Shown piece after piece: positions 1 through 9,601 of a stretch of DNA of 9,601 nt. Under the pieces are notes generated by a model. That model ran no database searches. It was given only the letters and a program-made list of their open reading frames with translations, and was not told where the DNA came from. The DNA is from Accumulibacter sp. GTDB taxonomy: Bacteria > Pseudomonadota > Gammaproteobacteria > Burkholderiales > Rhodocyclaceae. The translations under genes were made by a program, and so were the position numbers. Within the stretch, counting starts at the first letter, position 1, and each line of letters begins with the position of its first letter. Where the stretch lies: assembly GCA_003538495.1 (NCBI GenBank), contig DPSD01000051.1, positions 2,036-11,636 on the forward strand, given 5' to 3'.

Positions 1-472
1 TCATCAGGCTCTGGTAGCCGGGGTTGTACGAGATCACCAGCTGGAAATCGGCGTGCGCGCGGATCACTTCGCCCTTCTTGTCGAGCGGCAGGGTTCGCCG
101 GTGATCGGTCAGCGGGTGGATGACCACGGTGGTGTCCTGACGCGCTTCGACCACTTCGTCGAGGTAGCAGATTGCACCGATGCGCGCGGCGGTGGTCAGC
201 GGTCCGTCCAGCCAGCGCGTGCCGTTGGCCTCGAGCAGGTAGCGGCCAACCAGGTCGGAGGCGGTCATGTCCTCGTTGCAGGCGACGGTGATCAGCGGCT
301 TGTCTAGCTTCCAGGCCATGTATTCGATGAAGCGCGACTTGCCGCAGCCGGTCGGCCCCTTGACCATCACTGGCAGGCGCGCCGCGTAAGCGGCTTCGTA
401 GAGCGCCACCTCGTTGTGCTGCTGCTGGTAGAAAGGTTCGTCGAGAACCTTGAACTGTGCCTTGTCAGTCAT
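1..472 (-). CDS. cbbQ: CbbQ, AAA+ RubisCO activase subunit (partial, C-terminus outside window)
   Basis: This is the N-terminal 157 residues of a MoxR-type AAA+ ATPase of the CbbQ/NorQ family, beginning [10 protein letters not shown]. The Walker A motif GPTGCGKS is at residues 39-46 and the Walker B segment ICYLDE at 101-106, followed by a long conserved stretch through HPLTDHRR. CbbQ normally has about 260-270 residues, so roughly 110 lie beyond position 1. In characterised systems CbbQ forms hexamers that, with the adaptor CbbO, use ATP to pull inhibitory sugar phosphates off RubisCO. The gene sits 99 bp downstream of the form II RubisCO gene on the same strand, the usual place for cbbQ, and cbbO would be expected next, outside the window. 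The ATG at 472 is preceded by an AGGA ribosome-binding site. The related NorQ and GvpN proteins share this fold, but the RubisCO neighbour favours CbbQ. Confidence 0.93.
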   Translation of the reverse strand, partial: MTDKAQFKVLDEPFYQQQHNEVALYEAAYAARLPVMVKGPTGCGKSRFIEYMAWKLDKPLITVACNEDMTASDLVGRYLLEANGTRWLDGPLTTAARIGAICYLDEVVEARQDTTVVIHPLTDHRRTLPLDKKGEVIRAHADFQLVISYNPGYQSLM

Positions 473-571
473 TGACTGTTCCTGTCTGCTGTTTCGCACC
501 AAGCGGGCCGGCGGCCGGGACAAGGGTCCGTTGCCGGTGCCCGATGCCCTGGCGCCGGCGGCTCGCGACGC

Positions 572-1951
572 CTAGCGATGCCCGCCGAGCTTCTCCCGCC
601 AGCCGGGATAGAGCGTGTCGGCGTCGCCGGGAAAGGACTCGAAGGCGCGCGCGAACTCCCGGTGCTCCCTGGCCCATTCGATCGGGTCGGCACCGGCCTT
701 CCAGCACTCGTAGGCCTGGCGAAGCGAAATCGCACCGGCGGCCGGGCTGTCGACATGGCCGTAAGATCCTCCGCCAGAGGTGTTGATGACGTTGCCGTGG
801 CCGAGATTGGCGAAGAAGCCGGGCAGGCGCAGGGCGTTCATGCCGCCGGAGATGATCGGCGTCGTCGGCTTCATGCCGTACCACTTCTGGAAATAGGCCG
901 GACCCTGATACTCGTCGCGTTCGATCACGTAGGCGATCGCCCGGTCGTCGGCGGTGCCTTCCATCTTGCCGTAGCCCATGGTCCCGACGTGAATTCCCGA
1001 GGCACCCTGCAGGCGCGACATCTTGGCCAGCACGTAGGCGTCGTAACCGCGCTTCGAGCTCGGCGAGGTGACCGCGCCGTGGCCGGCGCGATGGTAGTGC
1101 AGATACTGACCGGGGTACTGGCGGCGGGCGGTGGTGACCATCCCCGGGCCGCCGACGTAGCCGTCGACCAGGAAAGCCACCTTGTCGGCGTCCGGCCCGA
1201 AGGTCTCCAGGATGTAGTCGGCACGTGCGCACATCTCGTAGTGATCATCGGCGGTGATGTTGGCCGAGAACAGCTTGGCCTGTCCGGTTTCGTCCTGAGC
1301 GCGCTTCATCGCATCGTAGACCAGAGGCATCACTTTCTTCATCGGCGCGAAGACCTGGTTGCCCTGCGGCTCGTCGTTCTTGATGAAGTCGCCACCGAGC
1401 CAGAACTGATAGGCCGCCTTGGCAAACGGTTCCGGCCGCAGACCGAGCTTGGGCTTGATGATCGTGCCGGCGATGTAGCCGCCATCCTTGAGCGGGCGGC
1501 CGAGGATCCGCCACATGTCCGAGATGTCCTTGGCCGGACCATCGAACAGCTGGATCGCTCGCTCGGGCATGAAAAAGTCATAGATCTTGGCGTGCTCGAT
1601 GTCGCCCATTCCCTGATTGTTGCCGATCACCAGGGTCAGGAACGAAACGATCATCATCCGCCCGTCGGTCACGTTGCGGTCGAAGAGGTCGAGTGGATAG
1701 GCAATGCGCATTTCTTCGCTGGCCTCGTCGATCAAATACACCAGGGCATCGACGCCGCGGGTGAAGTCGTCGGTGGTGCACACCTCGACGTTGGTCCCGG
1801 TCGACGACTCGGCTGCGAAGTGCGCCGCCGCCTGGAGATAGTCGTAGCCGGCTTTCGGCTTCATCTTGTAAGCCACCAGAATGTGCTTGCCACCCTGAAT
1901 CAGATCTTCTTCCCTGAGGCTGAGGTCGGCGTAACGATTCGATTGGTCCAT
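572..1951 (-). CDS. cbbM: Form II ribulose-1,5-bisphosphate carboxylase/oxygenase large subunit
   Basis: The enzyme carboxylates ribulose-1,5-bisphosphate to give two 3-phosphoglycerates in the cytoplasm. The protein has 459 residues, the usual size for form II, which works as a dimer or dimer multimer without small subunits. Residue numbers coincide with the Rhodospirillum rubrum enzyme: K166 in GTIIKPK, the carbamylated K191 with Mg ligands D193 and E194 in [11 protein letters not shown]287 in [10 protein letters not shown]321, the loop 6 K329 in GYGKMEG, and S368 with G369-G370. The enzyme is therefore predicted to be active. The ATG at 1951 is chosen because it gives the family N-terminus ([10 protein letters not shown]) and has GGAG 8 bases upstream; the frame stays open much further upstream, but that part is antisense-like noise over cbbY. 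cbbY lies 56 bp upstream and cbbQ 99 bp downstream, so the three are probably co-transcribed. No rbcS is seen. Confidence 0.98.
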   Translation of the reverse strand: MDQSNRYADLSLREEDLIQGGKHILVAYKMKPKAGYDYLQAAAHFAAESSTGTNVEVCTTDDFTRGVDALVYLIDEASEEMRIAYPLDLFDRNVTDGRMMIVSFLTLVIGNNQGMGDIEHAKIYDFFMPERAIQLFDGPAKDISDMWRILGRPLKDGGYIAGTIIKPKLGLRPEPFAKAAYQFWLGGDFIKNDEPQGNQVFAPMKKVMPLVYDAMKRAQDETGQAKLFSANITADDHYEMCARADYILETFGPDADKVAFLVDGYVGGPGMVTTARRQYPGQYLHYHRAGHGAVTSPSSKRGYDAYVLAKMSRLQGASGIHVGTMGYGKMEGTADDRAIAYVIERDEYQGPAYFQKWYGMKPTTPIISGGMNALRLPGFFANLGHGNVINTSGGGSYGHVDSPAAGAISLRQAYECWKAGADPIEWAREHREFARAFESFPGDADTLYPGWREKLGGHR

Positions 1952-2007
1952 GGTCCTGTCTCCGTGTCGATGAGGGTGATGTGCGTGTTCGTTGGTTTTT
2001 CGTTCAG

Positions 2008-2853
2008 TCAGTTTGCTGGCGACAGGCGCCTGCTGCCTGCGGCCTTGGTGTGCCAGTCGCGCAGTTGTGCGAGATCGACGCAGCTTCCGTTGAGCGGCTG
2101 TCCGCCAAGGCTGCGTGCCGGCGCTGCGGGTTCGCCGAGATCGGTGACCACGCTCAGGGCGCCACCGAAGTCCTGGTCGGCGGTATAGGTGTTGATGGTA
2201 ATCAGCGTCGGCACCCCGGCCGCGCTGGCGGCGAGAATTCCCGGTCGCGAATCCTCGATCGCCAGGCAAGCCGCGGGCGGCAGACGCATCCGGCGCAGCA
2301 CCCAATGATAAATGTCTGGTGCAGGCTTCTTGTCTGCCACCACATCGCCGGCGCCGATGACTTCGAACAGCGATCGCGCCTGGTCGCCAAAGCTGGCGAC
2401 GAGCAGGCTGTCCAGACTCGAACGCGTCGTCGTCGTGGCAATCGCCAGGCGAACGCCGGCGCCGTGCAATTCGCGAATCAGGCGCGCTACCCCGGGCCGC
2501 AGCGCGATCGTCCCGGTGCGCACCAACTCCGAGTAGATATCGCTCTTCAACTGGTGCAGGGCGGCCAGCCAGGCGTCGCTGTCGGGCTGCTTCAGCAACT
2601 CGGGGGCGCGCAGCGCCGCGAAGTGACGAATTCGTTCCTTGCCGCCGGTGATCGCCAGCAGTTCGCCGTAGGTGCCCACCGACCACTCCCAGTCCATCCC
2701 GCTCCGGGCAAATGCCTGGTTGAAAGCCAGGCGGTGACCGTCGCGCTCGGTATCGGCGAGGGTCCCGTCAACGTCGAAAATGACGGCTTGCAGGGCTGGT
2801 GCGGCGGCTGCTGCCGCCGCCACGGTGCTTGCGGTTGGCTGGATGCTGGTCAT
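2008..2853 (-). CDS. cbbY: CbbY-type HAD-superfamily sugar-phosphate phosphatase
   Basis: This 281-residue protein belongs to the haloacid dehalogenase superfamily, CbbY group. Visible motifs are FDVDGT with nucleophile D27 and acid/base D29, the cap-domain TGGKER at 69-74, IATTTTRSS near 138-146 (motif II), KKPAPD at 175-180 (motif III lysine) and AIEDSRPG at 198-205 (Mg ligands). CbbY of Rhodobacter sphaeroides and its plant homologue dephosphorylate xylulose-1,5-bisphosphate, a RubisCO misfire product that inhibits the enzyme; the same role is inferred here from sequence and from the neighbouring cbbM. The first 22 residues, including seven alanines in a row at 12-18, extend beyond the typical family start; a GTG at codon 11 is an alternative start. 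Neither start has a clear ribosome-binding site. It is the first gene of the leftward cbb block. A phosphoglycolate phosphatase role is possible but less likely. Confidence 0.88.
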   Translation of the reverse strand: MTSIQPTASTVAAAAAAAPALQAVIFDVDGTLADTERDGHRLAFNQAFARSGMDWEWSVGTYGELLAITGGKERIRHFAALRAPELLKQPDSDAWLAALHQLKSDIYSELVRTGTIALRPGVARLIRELHGAGVRLAIATTTTRSSLDSLLVASFGDQARSLFEVIGAGDVVADKKPAPDIYHWVLRRMRLPPAACLAIEDSRPGILAASAAGVPTLITINTYTADQDFGGALSVVTDLGEPAAPARSLGGQPLNGSCVDLAQLRDWHTKAAGSRRLSPAN

Positions 2854-2875
2854 TCTGTTCGCGCTGCAAATTCAA

Positions 2876-2897
2876 GTGTCACCAGTGTAGGTGGCAC
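2876..2897. promoter_or_regulatory. Imperfect inverted repeat upstream of cbbY
   Basis: The arms GTGTCACC (2876-2883) and GGTGGCAC (2890-2897) are complementary over 8 positions with one G-T wobble and enclose the 6-base loop AGTGTA. It begins 22 bp upstream of the cbbY start codon and abuts the AT-rich part of the divergent control region. It could be a protein-binding site or a hairpin in the 5' leader of the cbbY-cbbM-cbbQ transcript. There is no T-run, so a terminator is unlikely. Function is unknown. Confidence 0.35.
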
Positions 2898-2903
2898 GAT
2901 AGA

Positions 2904-2948
2904 TAATTAAAAGTTAAACTTCTTGAGATTTATGGTTATTTTTTGTTA
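2904..2948. promoter_or_regulatory. Putative CbbR (LysR-type) binding region between divergent cbbY and tkt
   Basis: Three matches to the loose CbbR-type pattern T-N-A, seven bases, T-N-A are seen: TAA/TTA at 2904-2916, TTA/TGA at 2914-2926 and TTA/TTA at 2936-2948. The last two start 22 bp apart, about two helical turns, so both would face the same side of the DNA. The position between divergent Calvin-cycle genes is where CbbR normally binds. The pattern is degenerate and the stretch is AT-rich, so about one chance match is expected here; the assignment rests mostly on location. No cbbR gene is in the window. Confidence 0.4.
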
Positions 2949-2952
2949 TCGT
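2923..2952 (+). promoter_or_regulatory. Candidate sigma-70 promoter for tkt-gap
   Basis: TTGAGA at 2923-2928 matches the -35 consensus at five of six positions. It is followed after 18 bp by TATCGT at 2947-2952, which matches the -10 consensus at four of six. Transcription would begin near 2960, giving a leader of about 140 bases before tkt. The -35 overlaps the proposed CbbR sites, as is usual for an activator-controlled cbb promoter. This is a sequence match only. Confidence 0.3.
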
Positions 2953-3032
2953 ATCGTTTCCCGTTAGGGCTTTTCTTGGGCCGGGCAACCGCGCTGCCGC
3001 CCACTTTCACTGCCCGACAAGGGGAGGTGGCA

Positions 3033-3100
3033 ATGGCTGCTGTTTTGGCGGATAATTTGCCCATGCGATCGAACCCTCTGCTCCGGATCTGCGAATCATC

Positions 3101-3125
<25 letters not shown>
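3033..3125 (+). CDS. Possible 30-codon leader ORF overlapping the start of tkt
   Basis: An ATG at 3033 is preceded by AAGGGGAGGT (3019-3028), the strongest ribosome-binding site in this part of the window. It opens a 30-residue frame, [10 protein letters not shown] through PLLLPP, that stops with TGA at 3123-3125. The frame overlaps the first 25 bases of tkt in a different phase. The peptide resembles no family I know. It could couple translation to tkt, whose own GTG lacks a clear ribosome-binding site. Alternatively it is the true N-terminus of tkt, separated by a lost base in the C6 run at 3117-3122, or simply fortuitous. Confidence 0.35.
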
Positions 3126-6105
<2,980 letters not shown>

Positions 6106-6112
6106 ACAGACA

Positions 6113-6140
6113 ACGAGGGGTGCTTCCGGGTACCCCTCGT
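6113..6140 (+). terminator. Hairpin after gap, likely transcription terminator
   Basis: ACGAGGGGT (6113-6121) is perfectly complementary to ACCCCTCGT (6132-6140). Adding the inner G-T and C-G pairs gives an 11-bp stem with loop TTCCGG. It starts 8 bases after the gap stop codon. The downstream bases are only mildly T-rich (CCGCTTCATT), so it is not a textbook intrinsic terminator; it could also stabilise the 3' end of the tkt-gap mRNA. Confidence 0.65.
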
Positions 6141-6583
6141 CCGCTTCATTCACGCTTGGCAAAGTTCCCGCTGGTTGGTGCGTTCGTCCGGCAATCTCGT
6201 CGCCGTCGGCTGCGTCCCGGTTTGGCGCTCGGCGCGCTGGCGTGCTGGAATCGTCCGTCCAGCTACGCGTGCACTTCCACCCGCTCTGTTTGCCGAAAGC
6301 GGCGTCGCCACGGTTGCCGTTCGTCCCGGAGTGCGCGTCGGAAGCGTGTTGCTCGATCGCCGCAGGAAGGTTTGGTTGTGGTCCCTCGGTGGGCGCCCGA
6401 CGATGGCGCCACCGCTGTCGCCGTCGCTCGCCGGCACGACCATCGATGATCGTTGAACGCGGTGATGATCGGAGGTGTCCGAAACAACTGCGGACCAGCC
6501 GGTCGCTTCACCTCGCCCGCAGTCAGCGCCGGGATGGCTCATCTCAGACCATATTCCAGCCCAAGAAAAAGATAGGAACCCCG
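6141..6583. other. Gene-free interval between gap and pyk, pgk expected but absent
   Basis: About 440 bp of GC-rich sequence without a recognisable gene. Open frames exist on both strands, including one of 93 codons beginning with TTG at 6175, but none has a ribosome-binding site or a familiar sequence, and they look like the random open frames common at high GC. I found no fragment resembling phosphoglycerate kinase, no insertion sequence ends and no RNA gene. A near-perfect 18-bp palindrome centred on ATCGAT lies at 6436-6453 and could be an operator for pyk. The promoter of pyk presumably lies in this stretch, but I cannot place it. Confidence 0.6.
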
Positions 6584-8023
6584 ATGCCCCGCGATACCAA
6601 GATCGTCGCCACCCTCGGTCCGGCGTCTTCCGACGCCGATGTGCTCGAACGCATGATCCGCGCCGGCGTGGATGTCGTGCGCCTGAACTTCTCGCACGGC
6701 AAGCCGCAGGACCACATCGACAGGGCGCAACTGGTGCGTGAGGCCGCCGCCCGCGTGGGCCGCCCGGTAGGCATCCTGGCCGACCTGCAGGGGCCAAAGA
6801 TCCGCATCGGGAAATTCGCAGAGCGCAAGGTCTGGCTGGAACAAGACCAGCCGTTCATCCTCGACGCCCGCTGCGAGCTGGGTAACGGCGAGCGCGTTGG
6901 TCTTGACTACAAGGACTTGACCCGTGACGTCTCGTCCGGCAGCGTTCTCCTGCTTGATGACGGGAGGATCGTGCTTGACGTCCAGCGGGTGCTTGGTTCG
7001 GAGATCTTCACGGTCGTTCGCCACGGTGGCGAGCTTTCCGACAACAAGGGCATCAATCGCCAGGGAGGCGGCCTTTCGGCACCGGCGCTGACCGCCAAGG
7101 ACATGGACGACATTCGTACGGCGGCGAGCATCGATGTCGACTTCGTTGCCGTTTCCTTTCCCAAGAGCGCGGCCGACATGTACATGGCCAAGCAGCTGAT
7201 GCACGCCGCCGGCGGACACGCGCTGACCATTGCCAAGATCGAGCGGGTCGAAGCCGTGGCGGCGATGGACGAAATCATCTCCGCTTCGGACGGGATCATG
7301 GTCGCCCGCGGCGACCTCGCCGTCGAGGTCGGCGACGCCGCCGTGCCGGCGCTGCAGAAGCGCATGATTCGCCTGGCACGCGAGAAGAACAAGCTGGCGA
7401 TCACCGCAACCCAGATGATGGAGTCGATGATCCTGTCGCCGGCCCCGACGCGTGCCGAAGTGTCCGACGTCGCCAACGCGGTGCTCGACGGTACCGACGC
7501 GGTGATGCTTTCCGCCGAAACGGCTTCGGGCAAGTTCCCCGTCGAAACCGTCGAGGCGATGGCCCGGATCTGCCTCGAAGCCGAGAAGTCCGCGGAAGTG
7601 ACTCTCGAGCGCGAATTCCTCAACCAGGTGTTCACGCGCATCGATCAGACCATCTCTCTGGCGGCTATCTGGACCGCGCACCACCTCAAGGTCAAGGCCA
7701 TCGCCGCACTCACCGAGTCGGGCTCGACGGCGCTGTGGATGAGCCGCCTGAACTGCGGTGTACCGGTCTACGCGCTGACCCCGCGACCCGACGCACTGAC
7801 CAAGATGAGCCTCTACCGGGCGGTATTCCCCTTGTTCATGGACCAGCAGCCGAGCAGCCGCGATCAACTGCTGAGCGACGCCGAACAGTTACTGATGGAG
7901 CAGGGCATCGTCGACAAGGGCGACTTCATCGTCCTGACCGCCGGGGAGCCGATGGGCACCAGTGGTGGCACCAATACCTTGAAGATCGTTCGCGTCGGCG
8001 AGCAGCAACGTAGCGCGAGCTGA
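6584..8023 (+). CDS. pyk: Pyruvate kinase
   Basis: Pyruvate kinase converts phosphoenolpyruvate and ADP to pyruvate and ATP, the last step of glycolysis. The 479-residue length is usual for bacterial enzymes of the PykA type. Seen are the N-terminal [11 protein letters not shown], phosphate and potassium ligands in VVRLNFSHG (R33, N35, S37), ADLQGPKIR at 66-74, the catalytic K218 with metal ligand E220 in [19 protein letters not shown] with D244, and the TQMMESM and [18 protein letters not shown] segments; the C-terminal allosteric-type domain ends with [14 protein letters not shown]. The ATG at 6584 is preceded by AGGAA (6574-6578). The frame stays open upstream to 6242, but that part has no family resemblance. 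It stands apart from tkt-gap behind a terminator, so it probably has its own promoter. The fba gene that often follows is not found. Confidence 0.97.
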   Translation: MPRDTKIVATLGPASSDADVLERMIRAGVDVVRLNFSHGKPQDHIDRAQLVREAAARVGRPVGILADLQGPKIRIGKFAERKVWLEQDQPFILDARCELGNGERVGLDYKDLTRDVSSGSVLLLDDGRIVLDVQRVLGSEIFTVVRHGGELSDNKGINRQGGGLSAPALTAKDMDDIRTAASIDVDFVAVSFPKSAADMYMAKQLMHAAGGHALTIAKIERVEAVAAMDEIISASDGIMVARGDLAVEVGDAAVPALQKRMIRLAREKNKLAITATQMMESMILSPAPTRAEVSDVANAVLDGTDAVMLSAETASGKFPVETVEAMARICLEAEKSAEVTLEREFLNQVFTRIDQTISLAAIWTAHHLKVKAIAALTESGSTALWMSRLNCGVPVYALTPRPDALTKMSLYRAVFPLFMDQQPSSRDQLLSDAEQLLMEQGIVDKGDFIVLTAGEPMGTSGGTNTLKIVRVGEQQRSAS

Positions 8024-8125
8024 CGGCGAAACCGCACCCGCCCGCTGGCGGGCACGAGGGCGACCCGGATCCCGGTTCTTCTCGGCGACGCTGCGCGATC
8101 GCTTTCCCGTACTTTCCAGGTCGCC

Positions 8126-8145
8126 GGGCAGACAACGATCTGCCC
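8126..8145. promoter_or_regulatory. Perfect inverted repeat abutting the purC -10 box
   Basis: GGGCAGA (8126-8132) and TCTGCCC (8139-8145) are perfectly complementary across the 6-base spacer CAACGA. The repeat ends immediately before the TATAAT at 8146 and fills the -35/-10 spacer. This position would suit a repressor operator. As RNA it would form a 7-bp hairpin that could end the pyk transcript, but no T-run follows. Which role applies is unknown. Confidence 0.4.
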
Positions 8146-8151
8146 TATAAT
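8146..8151 (+). promoter_or_regulatory. Consensus -10 box, probable purC promoter
   Basis: TATAAT at 8146-8151 is a perfect sigma-70 -10 hexamer, 51 bases ahead of the purC start codon and 122 bases after the pyk stop. No good -35 is seen at the right distance (GCCGGG at 17 bp), so the promoter may be weak or may depend on an activator. The inverted repeat just upstream is a possible control site. Confidence 0.5.
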
Positions 8152-8202
8152 CCCCACGCTCGACTACCTCTTGATCCTCTATTTGCCGGACCGGATGAAC
8201 AC

Positions 8203-9141
8203 GTGACCGATGTGCTCTTTGAATCGACGATCAACAGCCTGCCGCTGCTCGGCCGTGGCAAGGTACGCGACATCTACGCCGTCGACACCGACAAACTGCT
8301 GATCGTCACCAGCGATCGACTGTCGGCTTTCGACGTCATCCTGCCGGACCCGATTCCCGGCAAGGGCCAGGTGCTCACCCGACTGGCGTGCTTCTGGTTC
8401 GAGAAACTTGCCGGTATCGTCGCCAATCAACTGACCGGTATCGATCCCGAAACAGTCGTGAGTGCCAGCGAGCGCGCGCAGGTGCGCGGCCGCGCGCTGG
8501 TCGTCAAGCGCTTGCAGCCGCTCCCGGTCGAGGCGGTCGTGCGCGGCTATCTGATCGGCTCGGGATGGCTGGATTACCAGGCCACCGGCAGCGTTTGCGG
8601 CATCCCCCTGCCGGCCGGCCTGCAGCTTGCCAGCCGTTTGCCGCAGCCGTTGTTCACCCCGGCGACCAAAGCGGCAATTGGCGATCACGACGAAAACATC
8701 TCCTTCGAGCGCGCGCAAGCCGATTGCGCGGCAGCGCTCGCCGACCTGCTTGCCGGAGCCGGCAGCAGTGGCGCCGAGATCGCCGGGCAGGCGCGCGCTG
8801 CGGCCATCGCGCTGTACACGACTGCCGCCGAATACGCGGCTTCGCGCGGGATCATCATTGCCGACACAAAATTCGAGTTTGGCCTGGACGCCGCCGGGAC
8901 CCTGCACCTGATTGACGAAGTGCTGACCCCGGACTCGTCGCGCTTCTGGCCGGCTGATGGCTACCGCGCAGGCGGCAACCCGCCGTCTTACGACAAGCAG
9001 TACGTGCGCGACTATCTGGAAACGCTGGACTGGAACAAGCAGGCGCCGGGGCCACGGCTGCCGCCGGCAGTGATTGCCGGCACCCGCGCCAAGTACGCCG
9101 AGGCCTGCGAGCGACTGACCGGCGAACAGCCGGCCGAATGA
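8203..9141 (+). CDS. purC: Phosphoribosylaminoimidazole-succinocarboxamide synthase (SAICAR synthetase)
   Basis: PurC ligates aspartate to CAIR using ATP, giving SAICAR in de novo purine synthesis in the cytoplasm. The 312-residue protein is of the longer, yeast ADE1-like type rather than the roughly 240-residue E. coli type. Motifs in order: GRGKVRDIY (17-25, ATP loop), SDRLSAFD (37-44), [11 protein letters not shown] (112-122), DTKFEFG (221-227), [12 protein letters not shown] (238-249) and [13 protein letters not shown]. The GTG at 8203 is chosen from the family N-terminus ([19 protein letters not shown]); its ribosome-binding site is weak. An ATG at 8195 opens a four-codon frame (ATGAACACGTGA) whose stop overlaps the GTG, so re-initiation coupling is possible. 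In related genomes purC commonly ends the glycolytic cluster and is followed by purE; here a membrane-protein gene follows after 57 bp. Confidence 0.96.
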   Translation: MTDVLFESTINSLPLLGRGKVRDIYAVDTDKLLIVTSDRLSAFDVILPDPIPGKGQVLTRLACFWFEKLAGIVANQLTGIDPETVVSASERAQVRGRALVVKRLQPLPVEAVVRGYLIGSGWLDYQATGSVCGIPLPAGLQLASRLPQPLFTPATKAAIGDHDENISFERAQADCAAALADLLAGAGSSGAEIAGQARAAAIALYTTAAEYAASRGIIIADTKFEFGLDAAGTLHLIDEVLTPDSSRFWPADGYRAGGNPPSYDKQYVRDYLETLDWNKQAPGPRLPPAVIAGTRAKYAEACERLTGEQPAE

Positions 9142-9198
9142 GCGAGGTCAGGGCGCGGCACGGGAACCGCTGTCGGCGCCCTTCAGCAAGGAGAACGC

Positions 9199-9534
9199 AT
9201 GGGTCCAGAAGCAACACCACCTGAGCGCAGCCGAATAATGGCGCCACCGAAGGTTCGCAGCGTCCCGCTCGGCCAGCCGCTGTTCTGGCTGTCGGCCGGC
9301 TGGCGCGACCTGCGCACCAGCCCGATTGCCAGCCTCGCCTACGGCCTGCTATTCGCGGCGGTCGGCGATGTGATCACCATCTTCGCCTGGTATCGTGGGC
9401 ATCTGTTCATTGCGGCGACTTCCGGTTTTCTGCTGATCGCGCCACTGCTGGCCCGGCGGCGAGTGTGGCACGCTCTGCACACGGAGCCACTATCACGATG
9501 TATGCCTCCGACGGAAGTTCGGTCCTGTGGCTAG
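9199..9534 (+). pseudogene. DUF2189-like membrane protein, truncated or broken after about residue 85
   Basis: The ATG at 9199 has a strong ribosome-binding site, AAGGAG at 9188-9193. The first 85 residues resemble DUF2189 integral membrane proteins: VRSVPLGQPLFWLSAGWRDL, then SPIASLAYGLLFA leading into a first membrane segment (about 45-65) and a second (about 69-85) ending SGFLLIAPLLA. Family members have roughly 250 residues with further membrane segments, and continue after this motif with a GLYEISR-like stretch. Here the frame turns into an unrelated arginine-rich tail and stops at residue 111. None of the three plus frames beyond 9454 restores the expected sequence, so a simple one-base frameshift does not explain it. 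A deletion, recombination junction or assembly join is more likely. The family's function is unknown to me. It might instead be a real short protein. Confidence 0.55.
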
Positions 9535-9601
9535 TCGCACGCTCGCAGCTCAATGTCTACCTGCGCGAGGACGCATCTGCACCGTCCGGGGGGAGCCCAT
9601 T
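9498..9601 (+). CDS. Possible start of an unidentified ORF, cut by window end
   Basis: An ATG at 9498, with GGAG (9483-9486) 11 bases upstream, opens a frame that stays open to the window end and reads MYASDGSSVLWLVARSQ onward. It overlaps the tail of the DUF2189-like gene in another frame. I do not recognise the product, and 34 codons are too few to judge. It may be the beginning of a gene brought next to the broken DUF2189 reading frame, or noise. Confidence 0.15.
   Translation, partial: MYASDGSSVLWLVARSQLNVYLREDASAPSGGSP

Noticed and set aside
473..571. Possible terminator or attenuator between cbbM and cbbQ
   Set aside because: The 99 bp are GC-rich with several GCCGG-type short repeats, but I found no convincing stem or T-run.
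578..2188. 536-codon open frame on the plus strand opposite cbbM
   Set aside because: It is an antisense shadow of cbbM; the cbbM protein matches RubisCO residue by residue and high GC keeps the opposite strand open.
1952..2686. Long in-frame open extension upstream of cbbM
   Set aside because: It overlaps cbbY on the same strand in another frame, has no RubisCO resemblance, and cbbM has a good ATG with GGAG at 1951.
6175..6456. 93-codon plus-strand frame between gap and pyk
   Set aside because: It has a TTG start, no ribosome-binding site and no familiar motif. It cannot be told from chance at this GC content, so it is mentioned only under the intergenic entry.
6539..7867. 442-codon minus-strand open frame opposite pyk
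   Set aside because: It is an antisense shadow of pyruvate kinase, rich in histidine, arginine and glycine as expected for such frames.
8040..8053. GCCCG/CGGGC hairpin after the pyk stop
   Set aside because: The stem is only 5 bp with a 4-base loop and no T-run, so it is too weak to call a terminator.

Overview
The window looks like chromosomal DNA of a GC-rich betaproteobacterium. A member of the Rhodocyclales, for example a relative of Dechloromonas or Candidatus Accumulibacter, is my best guess. The basis is the protein sequences, the form II RubisCO gene followed by cbbQ, and a transketolase / GAPDH / pyruvate kinase / purC order that resembles the tkt-gap-pgk-pyk-fba-purC cluster I know from such bacteria. 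The taxon is inferred, not proven.

Left part (1-2853, minus strand): a Calvin-Benson-Bassham block transcribed leftward in the order cbbY (HAD sugar-phosphate phosphatase), cbbM (form II RubisCO large subunit, complete, all checked catalytic residues present), then cbbQ (AAA+ RubisCO activase, cut by the window edge). CbbM fixes CO2, CbbQ probably removes inhibitors from RubisCO, and CbbY probably destroys inhibitory sugar bisphosphates formed by RubisCO misfire.

Control region (2854-3100): the only markedly AT-rich stretch in the window lies between the divergent cbbY and tkt genes. It holds several T-N-A / N7 / T-N-A matches to the loose LysR-type CbbR consensus, a possible sigma-70 promoter toward tkt, an 8-bp inverted repeat ahead of cbbY, and a 30-codon ORF with a strong ribosome-binding site that overlaps the GTG start of tkt.

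Right part (3101-9601, plus strand): tkt and gap lie 20 bp apart and probably form an operon that supplies the regenerative and reductive steps of the Calvin cycle, or glycolysis and the pentose-phosphate pathway. A strong hairpin follows gap. Next comes about 440 bp without a recognisable gene where pgk would be expected, then pyk, then a 179-bp gap where fba would be expected, then purC with a likely promoter. A DUF2189-type membrane-protein gene that loses its family resemblance abruptly near 9454 closes the window.

I see no tRNA, rRNA, CRISPR array, insertion sequence or novel defence-type system. The most interesting points are the tkt leader ORF with a six-C run at the frame overlap, the shared CBB control region, the missing pgk and fba, and the broken DUF2189 gene.
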